Shown: positions 1 to 6,431 of the stretch, piece after piece
Layout: each line of letters begins with the position of its first letter
How positions within the stretch are numbered: position 1 is the stretch's first letter
Source: Bacteroidota bacterium
GTDB lineage: Bacteria > Bacteroidota > Bacteroidia > Bacteroidales > VadinHA17
Assembly (NCBI GenBank): GCA_030628785.1
Contig: DAOVQI010000068.1
Span: forward strand, 1-10,998
Reading direction: 5' to 3'
DNA length: 10,998 nt
Translations under genes and position numbers: made by a program
The notes under the pieces: model-generated
Seen by the model: only the letters and a program-made list of their open reading frames with translations
What the model was told of the DNA's origin: nothing
Database searches by the model: none

Positions 1-54
1 CAGCGGATTCCGAAAAGCTATTAACAGAGTAGGAAAAAATTAAACTCTTTAAAA
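1..54. other. Left-edge leader of the peptide gene
   Basis: Short stretch before the first start codon. All three plus frames are open from the edge and close quickly, at 22-24, 28-30 and 41-43, so the tail of an upstream plus-strand gene may lie here, but no frame is long enough to identify. The frame ending at 41-43 would leave only 11 bases before the next start. The stretch just before the start at 55 is A-rich and has no clear Shine-Dalgarno at normal spacing, which is common in Bacteroidota. No promoter could be assigned. Confidence 0.3.
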
Positions 55-210
55 ATGAAAACTTTACGTTATCAGGCAGACGAAATCGTTGAAAAGAATG
101 ATTTCACAATTTTAAGTGTAAATGAACTTTTTAAAGTCAGGGGTGGTGATGATCCTCCTCCTCCTCCTGAAGGGGGTGATGGAGATCTTGTAGATCCCGG
201 CCAAGGATAG
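55..210 (+). CDS. Double-glycine leader peptide, putative RiPP or secreted peptide precursor
   Basis: Encodes 51 residues from ATG at 55 to TAG at 208. Residues 1-31 resemble Bacteroidota natural-product precursor leaders: a charged start, then LSVNELFKVRGG (residues 20-31) ending in Gly30-Gly31. In this family that motif marks cleavage by a C39-type peptidase transporter or a similar protease. The presumed 20-residue core starts with two Asp, then five Pro encoded by five CCT triplets (154-168), and ends in a Gly/Asp-rich tail. The core contains no Cys, Ser, Thr, Lys, Tyr, Trp, Phe or His. Lanthionine, sactipeptide, azoline and acid-to-Ser/Thr/Lys graspetide chemistries therefore have no acceptor within it. 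No radical-SAM, ATP-grasp or transporter gene is visible; they could lie left of the window. The gene ends 20 bases before a strong terminator, so it is probably the last gene of its transcript. The leader match is good; modification, export and function are unknown. Confidence 0.72.
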   Translation: MKTLRYQADEIVEKNDFTILSVNELFKVRGGDDPPPPPEGGDGDLVDPGQG

Positions 211-229
211 ATTAACTTTAAAATTAAAT

Positions 230-268
230 ACCGGTAATATTGAGGTAAATCTTTATTACCGGTTTTTT
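230..268. terminator. Probably bidirectional intrinsic terminator between convergent genes
   Basis: A perfect 10-base-pair stem, ACCGGTAATA at 230-239 with its complement at 254-263, encloses a 14-base loop. It is followed by a run of T through 268 on the plus strand, as expected for an intrinsic terminator after the peptide gene. Read on the minus strand, the same stem lies 5 bases beyond the stop of the phosphatase gene and is followed by an AT-rich stretch with several T, so it probably ends the signalling operon as well. Confidence 0.85.
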
Positions 269-1474
269 CTATTTTATCCGGATCCCCAGCACGGTCACAT
301 CGTCGATCTGTTCAAGACCGCCTTTCCATTCCTCAAAGGTTTGGGAGAGGATTTCCTGTTGTTCCTTCATTGATTTTTGATGGATATCCAGAAGAAGCTT
401 GCTGAGTGAACCGGATTTAAATCTTTTTCCTTCCTTACCGCCAAACTGATCGGCGAAACCATCGGAGGACAGGTAGATCATATCACCTTTCCGGAGACGG
501 ATTTCCCGGTTTGTAAAACCGGTCATTCTTTCATAATAGCCTACAGGCATCCTGTCTCCTTTGTATTTTATCAATTCATGGTCCCTGACCAGGTATAACG
601 GATTATTCGCTCCAGAGAATTGCAGGGTATTGTTCCGGAAATCCAGCAAAATTACTGCAGCATCCATACCATCGCGTACTTCATGGGAAACTCCTTTTGA
701 ACCCAATGCTTCAATTATCTTGTTACGCAAACGGTTTAATATTTCATTTGGCTGGATGATCTGTTCTTTCTTTACGGTTTCATTCAGCAGGGTTAAACCC
801 AGTATACTCATCAAAGCACCCGGCACACCATGTCCGGTGCTATCCATTAAGGCAAGGAGCTGAAGGTCACCCATAGAATATGACCAGTAAAAGTCACCAC
901 TGACAATGTCCTTCGGTTTATATAAATATAAATATTCAGGTAGTTTTTCCGAAATATTTTCATTTGTATTTAAAACTGCATTTTGTAAATACTGAGCGTA
1001 GTTTATACTGTATGTTATTAACTTATTTTTATATTCCAGTTCTTTCAGGTATTGATTTATTTTATCCCGTGATTTTTTCAGGGCAACCTGGGTTGAAATC
1101 CTGGCTAACAATTCATTCTTATTGAAGGGTTTTGAAATATAATCGACTGCTCCAAGCTCGAAGCCTTTAACAATACTTTCAGTTTCAGTTTTGGAAGTCA
1201 GAAAAATAATTGGAATATGTTGTTTTTCAGGATCGCTTTTTATGCTCTTACACACTTCAAACCCATCCATTTCAGGCATCATGATATCTAAAAGAATAAG
1301 ATCGAAACTTTGTTGATTAACCCATTCCAGGGCTGAAATTCCATCGACGGCAAATTCAACCTTAAAACCTTCATTCTGTAAAAAATTTCCCACCACCTGA
1401 AGGTTTTTAGGGTTATCATCAACAATTAAAACAGAGAATTCAGTTTTAATCTCATTTTTACTAATTTCTTCCAT
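269..1474 (-). CDS. Response regulator with SpoIIE/PP2C-type Ser/Thr phosphatase output
   Basis: 401 residues. A receiver domain fills residues 13-130, with acidic pair Asp19-Asp20, phosphoacceptor Asp63 in LLDIMMPEMDG, Thr93 and Lys115 followed by Pro. A helical linker at about 131-165 leads to a SpoIIE/PP2C phosphatase domain at about 180-401. Its metal-binding motifs are present: KDIVSGDFYW (Asp189, Asp194), DSTGHGVPGALMS (Asp211), RDGMDAAV (Asp268, Asp271), SSDGFADQFGG (Asp338, Asp342) and Asp391-Asp392. All key residues are intact, so it should be an active Mn/Mg-dependent phosphoprotein phosphatase switched by phosphorylation of its REC domain. In relatives the usual substrate is a phosphorylated STAS anti-anti-sigma protein, as in RsbU- or HsbR-type partner switching; none is encoded here. 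The start overlaps the upstream kinase gene by 14 bases, indicating translational coupling. It is the last gene of the operon, ending at the 230-268 terminator. No membrane segment is seen. Confidence 0.93.
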   Translation of the reverse strand: MEEISKNEIKTEFSVLIVDDNPKNLQVVGNFLQNEGFKVEFAVDGISALEWVNQQSFDLILLDIMMPEMDGFEVCKSIKSDPEKQHIPIIFLTSKTETESIVKGFELGAVDYISKPFNKNELLARISTQVALKKSRDKINQYLKELEYKNKLITYSINYAQYLQNAVLNTNENISEKLPEYLYLYKPKDIVSGDFYWSYSMGDLQLLALMDSTGHGVPGALMSILGLTLLNETVKKEQIIQPNEILNRLRNKIIEALGSKGVSHEVRDGMDAAVILLDFRNNTLQFSGANNPLYLVRDHELIKYKGDRMPVGYYERMTGFTNREIRLRKGDMIYLSSDGFADQFGGKEGKRFKSGSLSKLLLDIHQKSMKEQQEILSQTFEEWKGGLEQIDDVTVLGIRIK

Positions 1475-2648
1475 ATATATTAAAAATTAATTTTACAGAA
1501 GCGCCCCCCTGTTCGTTATTTGCGATTTCAATTTTACCTGAATGAGCATCCATTATCAGTTTTGCAAGGGCAAGACCCAGTCCAAGATTTTGGTTAATAA
1601 ATTCCTCACCGGATGAAAAAAGTTCAAATAATTTACTCATTGCTTTCTGTGAAAATCCCTTCCCGTAGTCAACAACTTCACAGGTTACGAACCGGTCGCT
1701 CTGTGCAACTTTTAATTCGATTTGTCCTTGCTCATCAGAATACTTAACGGCATTTTCCAGGATTTTTACGAAACAGGTTTTGAGCAACTCAAATTCACCC
1801 ATGACAAATACAGGTTCAGAAATCTCGTCTGTCTTTATCTGAATACTTTTTCCCTTTAAAAGATCAGTTACATCCGTTATGCCTGAATCAATAACATCTT
1901 TAAGTGAAATCTTATGCCTGTAAATTTTATCCTTTTCTGTTCTTAACCTTGTGATCAACAATGCATCATACGAAAATCGTTCCAGCCGGGAGACGGAAAA
2001 ATCCAGAATTTTTATTAATTCCCTGAGATCATTTGAACCGGCCTGATCCTTTAATAAATGAACAGGGCCTATAATTCCGTTGAGAGATGTCCTGATCTCA
2101 TGGCTGATTATGTGAAGAAATTCCGATTTGGCCTTGTCCAGGTCTAAAAGTTTAACATTTGCCAGATTAAGTTTTTCGATAGCGTCCCTTAGCTCCCCGG
2201 TTCTTTCCTCTACCTTTTCTTCGAGACCACGATTAAGCAATTGAAGTTGTTCTTTACTATACTCCAGTTCCAGGTGGGTTTTTACCCTTGCCAGGAGCTC
2301 TTTTGTATTGAATGGTTTTGTAACATAATCACGGGCTCCAAGCTCAAATCCTTTTAAAATACTTTCTTTATTGGTTTCGGAAGTCAGAAAAATAACAGGG
2401 ATATCCTTCTTTTTTGGATCCGATCTTATCTTCTTACAAACCTCAAAACCGTCCATTTCGGGCATAATAATGTCTAAAAGTATCAGATCGAAATCCAGGT
2501 TTTCTACCCACTCCAAGGCGGTTTTTCCATCGATGGCAAATTCTATCCTGTAATTTTCCTGCTCGAGTGTTTTACCCAAAACCTGCAGGTTTTTCGGATT
2601 ATCATCTACGATCAGGATATTAAATTCCGGGGGTTCAGTTTTATTCAT
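1461..2648 (-). CDS. Cytoplasmic REC-histidine kinase hybrid
   Basis: 395 residues with an N-terminal receiver and a kinase core. REC, residues 9-127: Asp15-Asp16, phosphoacceptor Asp59, Thr89, Lys111 followed by Pro. A coiled coil at about 128-172 connects to the HisKA helix pair with the phosphorylated His183 in SHEIRTSLNG. HATPase_c follows with the N box around Asn299, the G1 motif DYGKGFS (Asp327) and a glycine-rich lid LGLGLALAK at 355-363. There is no membrane segment or other sensor domain, so its input is probably phosphotransfer to the REC domain. The H box has Ser188 where most kinases have Pro. The receiver is about two thirds identical by eye to that of the next gene, pointing to a tandem duplication. 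The gene starts 18 bases after the stop of the large kinase gene; that spacer contains two near-copies of CCTGATAAA, and no strong ribosome binding site was seen. Confidence 0.93.
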   Translation of the reverse strand: MNKTEPPEFNILIVDDNPKNLQVLGKTLEQENYRIEFAIDGKTALEWVENLDFDLILLDIIMPEMDGFEVCKKIRSDPKKKDIPVIFLTSETNKESILKGFELGARDYVTKPFNTKELLARVKTHLELEYSKEQLQLLNRGLEEKVEERTGELRDAIEKLNLANVKLLDLDKAKSEFLHIISHEIRTSLNGIIGPVHLLKDQAGSNDLRELIKILDFSVSRLERFSYDALLITRLRTEKDKIYRHKISLKDVIDSGITDVTDLLKGKSIQIKTDEISEPVFVMGEFELLKTCFVKILENAVKYSDEQGQIELKVAQSDRFVTCEVVDYGKGFSQKAMSKLFELFSSGEEFINQNLGLGLALAKLIMDAHSGKIEIANNEQGGASVKLIFNIYGRN

Positions 2649-2666
2649 TTTATCAGGTTTATCTGG

Positions 2667-5600
2667 TTATTTTGACTTTATATATCCCTTGATTTTTTCA
2701 ATTAGTTTAGGATACTTTTTAAGCAAATGTAAAATGGTATTTATGTCAAAGGCTTCAGTAGCATTTACAAGATTTTTCCCATAATCCGTAATTATTTTAG
2801 CTGAATTATTTTCTCCCAGCGCAATTATTTTCTTTCCAAATTCTTTCACATCGTTCATGGGTTGTTTTTTAGAGAAGGTTTCCCACTTATCTTTCAATTC
2901 CGTTTCAAGTATTTCGATAATATTCGGAAGATTTTCGATGGCTGAGGTTGAAAGATCCTTTTCCGGCAACCCTGTTTCAGGGGATTGATCTGTTTTGATG
3001 GTTTGATAGGATAAATTGTTCATTAATTCAAGATATAATTCGATTATTTGAACAGGTTTTATTAAAAAACCGGCAAAATCACTATGCGAAATTTTCTCTT
3101 TCTGCGATTTCATTACAGAAGCAGAATAGGCAATAACCGGTATGTGTTTCAACCTTTTATCGCTTTTGATCAATTTCAAAAATTCAAATCCGTCCATAAC
3201 CGGCATTCTGATATCAATAATTATGATATCAGGAATAATCTCCCTGGCAAGATTATATGCTTGTTCACCATTTTCCGCTTCAAAAACTTTTAATGCGGTA
3301 CCGTTTAAAGCATCCATTAAAAATTTTCTGTTGTGCTCCACGTCATCGACAACCAATAAAGTAGCTTCATCGAAAATAATGGTGCCGGTATCAATGAATA
3401 AGTCCTGATCTATTTGCTCAAAGTCCCTTAAAAAAGGTACATCAGGAATGACAATTTTAAACGTACTCCCTTTATTGAGTTCGGAAGTAACCGATATTGT
3501 TCCGTTCATCAATTCGATCAGCCTTTTGGTAATGGTAAGACCCAAACCTGTTCCACCGTATTTTTTTGTACTTTGCCCTTCCTGTTGTTGAAACGATCTA
3601 AAAATTGCCTCCCCTGATTCCCCTGAAATACCAATTCCGGTATCCTCAACTTCAATCATTAAATCAACATATTCTTCAATCTTATTCTTGCTGTATTCTA
3701 CCACTTGAGGATTTTCCGGCCATACGGAAAGTTTAATATGTCCCTTCTCTGTGAATTTTATTGCATTTCCCAAAAGATTCAACAATATTTGACGAACCCG
3801 GATTTCATCAATGTATAATCCACGTGGTGTACCGGAAGTGATATTAACAATGAAATCCAACCCTTTTTCAGTAATTTGAAAGGAAAAGATATGTTCCATT
3901 TCTTCAAAAAATGAATACGTATCTACAAACTCGAATTGAAGTTCAAGCTTACCGGCTTCAATTTTTGACAGGTCAAGGATATCATCGATTAGTTTCATCA
4001 AACTTCTTCCGCTTGTTTTTATAGAGTCCAGGTAATTTCTTTGAGTCTCTTCTGAAACCAGTTGTGTCAGTAAGTCTGCGTATCCTATTACAGCATTCAT
4101 CGGGGTTCTGATCTCATGGCTCATATTAGCCAGGAATTCACTCTTGGCACGGTTTGCGGCATCCGCGGCTTCCCTGGCTTTTTCCAATTCCTCAGCAGTA
4201 TGTTTGCTCGCGGTAATGTCCATGAATGTTACGACCGTACCAACAAGTTTGCCATTTTTCCTGACAGGGGTACTGGTATAATCAACAAAGAAGTTTGTCC
4301 CATCCTTACGCCAAAGCACTTCATTATCTACATGATGGATGGATCCTTTGGTAAAAGTCGAAAACATGGGACAATCTTCTTTAGGATGAGGGCTGCCATT
4401 AGAACAGGAATGATGGATGCGTTCATGAACAGGCTGGCCTATCAGTTCATCGGCAGAGTAACCGAGCATTTTGGCTGCTGCAGGATTGAGGAAGGTTATC
4501 CTTCCATCCAGATCCGCACCAAAAATACCTTCACCTGCTGATTCCAGCAATAACCGGCTTTGTTCCTCGGCTTCCACCAAAGCCTCCCCCACTTTTTTAC
4601 GTTTCAGAATCTCCCACATATTATTCATAAACAGAGAAAGCTGCCGTACATCAGATTGGTCGTAATGTTCTTCCTTATTGCCTACACCTACTACAGCGAC
4701 AATTTTACCCTCTTCGAAAACCGGAACACTCATATGCCGGTTGACAGGGAAATGTCCATCAGGAAGACCTTTCTTGTCAGGAAGATTCAGGTAATCATTA
4801 TGGATCACCGGTTGTCTTAACCTGATACAATCCGCCCACACTCCTGCTTCATCTATCGGGTAATGGGGTGTTTTCCCGGCAGTGCATTGCTTTAAAACAT
4901 CTTTCGACCAGCAAAAGAGCCTTATTGTTCTCTGATCCTCATTCACATAATGATAATATCCAACCTTACTTCGTGTTAGTCTGACACATTCTTCAAGGGC
5001 AAAATCGCAAAGCTTTCTCTCTGTTACATCCTTCATCAGGTTTAACTTTAATAGCGCCTCAAGGCGTTCTTCATTCAGCTTTAGTTCTTCCTCAGCCTGT
5101 TTGCGCGTGGTAATATCCATTACCACGCCAAGCGTTCTTATCGCATTTCCGTATTCATCGCGAATCGCATCACCTGTTTCCAACACCCACTTAATAGAAC
5201 CATCCGGGCAAACAATGCGGTGTTCAATTTTATATTCTTTACCCTCCTCAATACAGGCATTAACAGAATCAATAACAAATTGCCTGTCTTCAGGGTGAAC
5301 CACTTTCAAAAAGGCTTCATGTGTTTTTTCGAATCCCCCTTTTTTAAATCCAAATAATGGCTCTATGGTATCTGACCATTTAAGATCCCCGGTTTTGATA
5401 TCCCTGTCCCAACTACCAATTCCTGAAGCACGCTCGGCAAGTGAATATCTTTCCTCACTTTGCTTTAATTCTTTTTCTGTTTGCCTGTGTTCAGCAATTT
5501 CCCTCGTAAGCTGTTCATTCTTGCTTTCCAGTTCCTTTGTTCGTTCTTTAACAAGATCTTCCAGTTGCTCATGATGTTTTCTCATTGCCTCCTCAACACG

Positions 5601-6086
5601 CCTGCGTTTTGAAATCTCTTTCTCAAGTCCTGATGTACGGTTCCTTAATGCTTTGTTTATCCTCGTAAGTTCTGTCATTAATTGTTTATTTTCCTCACGG
5701 AGAAAATAAGTATCCAATGCGTTTTTAATAGCGTTTTTTACTTCAGCCATATCCAACGACTTCAATAGGTAGCTGTGTACCCTGCCTTTATTTATGGCAT
5801 CGATTACTGCTTCCGAATCATCATATGCTGTGAGAACAATCCTCATTACCCCGGGATACTTCTCCGATACTATTTCAAGCAACTTAATCCCTGTCATTTC
5901 AGGCATTCGCTGGTCGGTTACAAGTACATGTATTTTGTTACTCTTCAATATGTCCAATCCTTCTGTTGCCGACTCTGCCAGGAAGATATTATATAACTTC
6001 TTCAGTTCAATTTCAAAACTTTTCAGATTCATAGGATTATCATCGACATAAAGTATATTGGCTTCTTTGGAAATTTTTTTATCCAT
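2667..6086 (-). CDS. Large hybrid sensor kinase REC-coiled coil-PAS-GAF-PAS-HisKA-HATPase-REC
   Basis: 1139 residues with no membrane segment, so a soluble multi-input hub. Order: REC1 (about 8-128; Asp15-Asp16, Asp58, Thr86, Lys109); long coiled coil (about 130-212); PAS/PAC (about 213-332); GAF-like domain (about 340-497); PAS/PAC (about 505-632) with a Cys/His-rich insert (Cys561, His567, Cys572); HisKA with His657 in MSHEIRTPMN; HATPase_c with Asn774, Asp815 in EDTGIGIS and the GGTGLGL box at 844-850; REC2 (about 908-1022; Asp914-Asp915, Asp958, Ser988, Lys1010); then a helical C-terminal region (about 1045-1137). REC1 is of the DQRMPEMTG type often seen in RpfG-like regulators, but its conserved lysine is followed by Ser instead of Pro. 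The C-terminal helical region resembles an HPt bundle in placement but lacks a phosphorylatable HxxKG motif. It is the first gene of the three-gene operon and probably feeds the two REC proteins downstream. Start chosen because the REC domain begins about 10 residues in. Confidence 0.93.
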   Translation of the reverse strand: MDKKISKEANILYVDDNPMNLKSFEIELKKLYNIFLAESATEGLDILKSNKIHVLVTDQRMPEMTGIKLLEIVSEKYPGVMRIVLTAYDDSEAVIDAINKGRVHSYLLKSLDMAEVKNAIKNALDTYFLREENKQLMTELTRINKALRNRTSGLEKEISKRRRVEEAMRKHHEQLEDLVKERTKELESKNEQLTREIAEHRQTEKELKQSEERYSLAERASGIGSWDRDIKTGDLKWSDTIEPLFGFKKGGFEKTHEAFLKVVHPEDRQFVIDSVNACIEEGKEYKIEHRIVCPDGSIKWVLETGDAIRDEYGNAIRTLGVVMDITTRKQAEEELKLNEERLEALLKLNLMKDVTERKLCDFALEECVRLTRSKVGYYHYVNEDQRTIRLFCWSKDVLKQCTAGKTPHYPIDEAGVWADCIRLRQPVIHNDYLNLPDKKGLPDGHFPVNRHMSVPVFEEGKIVAVVGVGNKEEHYDQSDVRQLSLFMNNMWEILKRKKVGEALVEAEEQSRLLLESAGEGIFGADLDGRITFLNPAAAKMLGYSADELIGQPVHERIHHSCSNGSPHPKEDCPMFSTFTKGSIHHVDNEVLWRKDGTNFFVDYTSTPVRKNGKLVGTVVTFMDITASKHTAEELEKAREAADAANRAKSEFLANMSHEIRTPMNAVIGYADLLTQLVSEETQRNYLDSIKTSGRSLMKLIDDILDLSKIEAGKLELQFEFVDTYSFFEEMEHIFSFQITEKGLDFIVNITSGTPRGLYIDEIRVRQILLNLLGNAIKFTEKGHIKLSVWPENPQVVEYSKNKIEEYVDLMIEVEDTGIGISGESGEAIFRSFQQQEGQSTKKYGGTGLGLTITKRLIELMNGTISVTSELNKGSTFKIVIPDVPFLRDFEQIDQDLFIDTGTIIFDEATLLVVDDVEHNRKFLMDALNGTALKVFEAENGEQAYNLAREIIPDIIIIDIRMPVMDGFEFLKLIKSDKRLKHIPVIAYSASVMKSQKEKISHSDFAGFLIKPVQIIELYLELMNNLSYQTIKTDQSPETGLPEKDLSTSAIENLPNIIEILETELKDKWETFSKKQPMNDVKEFGKKIIALGENNSAKIITDYGKNLVNATEAFDINTILHLLKKYPKLIEKIKGYIKSK

Positions 6087-6176
6087 TTTTTGTTCTTCTT
6101 TTTTAATCCGAAGTAATTTTTGATTATTGTTAATCTATTTGTAGAATTAAAACAATGATTTTATGCAACACCCGGG

Positions 6177-6281
6177 TTAATAATAACCATATACCTTTCC
6201 ATTAAGTTTATACCAATTTCCTTTAAAACTCACCCAGTGATTTTCAACATTTTTATAAAAGACGTATAATTTATATTCATT
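6177..6281 (-). pseudogene. Possible decayed C-terminal fragment, unidentified
   Basis: Between a TAG at 6282-6284 and a TAA at 6177-6179 the minus strand reads 34 codons without a start codon. The residues look protein-like, for example NHWVSFKGNWYKLNGKVYGYY from residue 14, with several Trp and Tyr that are unlikely in random AT-rich sequence. I do not recognise the family. It may be the tail of a lost gene between the terminator and the kinase operon, or chance. Confidence 0.2.
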
Positions 6282-6300
6282 CTAAATAGTGGTGGCTAAA

Positions 6301-6335
6301 ATAAAAAACCCTGACAGAGAACCTCTGTCAGGGTT
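6301..6335 (-). terminator. Strong intrinsic terminator of the transglutaminase-like gene
   Basis: A perfect 13-base-pair stem: AACCCTGACAGAG at 6307-6319 pairs with 6323-6335 around a 3-base loop. On the minus strand the stem is followed by a run of T, the complement of the A-rich 6301-6308. It lies about 97 bases past the stop at 6432 and insulates the signalling operon from transcription arriving from the right. Confidence 0.9.
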
Positions 6336-6431
6336 AACAAGTTGACATCCGGAATTAATATAAAGCTTTTTCTTGAATTAAGTCATTGAATTACTCCCTT
6401 GTTTTGCATAGTATTGACCTAACGGCTTAGT

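Larger units (their letters stand above)
6087..6431. other. Intergenic region before the signalling operon
   Basis: 345 bases with no complete gene. It contains the minus-strand terminator at 6301-6335 and the upstream region of the large kinase gene. It also has a short coding-like frame at 6177-6281, an 8-base palindrome ACCCGGGT around 6170-6177, and two copies of TTGAATTA at 6373-6380 and 6386-6393. I searched the minus strand for the Bacteroidota promoter form (TTTG near -33, TAnnTTTG near -7) and found no convincing match. The operon promoter must lie here or be shared with the gene to the right. Confidence 0.5.

Noticed and set aside
1..43. End of an upstream gene at the left edge
   Set aside because: All three plus frames close within 43 bases and give 7-13 residues each, too little to choose one or name a family.
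154..168. CCT run as a CRISPR or larger tandem array
   Set aside because: Only five triplets inside a coding frame, with no spacer structure.
2667..2955. Canonical HPt domain at the end of the large kinase
   Set aside because: There is no HxxKG-type phosphorylatable histidine; only the helical character fits.
561..5996. Many plus-strand open frames of 60-140 codons opposite the three signalling genes, the longest at 4116-4541
   Set aside because: They lie wholly antisense to strong domain-rich genes, show no domain or leader of their own, and have low-complexity or Ser/Ile-rich content typical of antisense shadows.
6240..6290. Tiny minus-strand ATG frame of 16 codons
   Set aside because: Too short, no ribosome binding site, and out of frame with the more protein-like remnant at 6177-6281.
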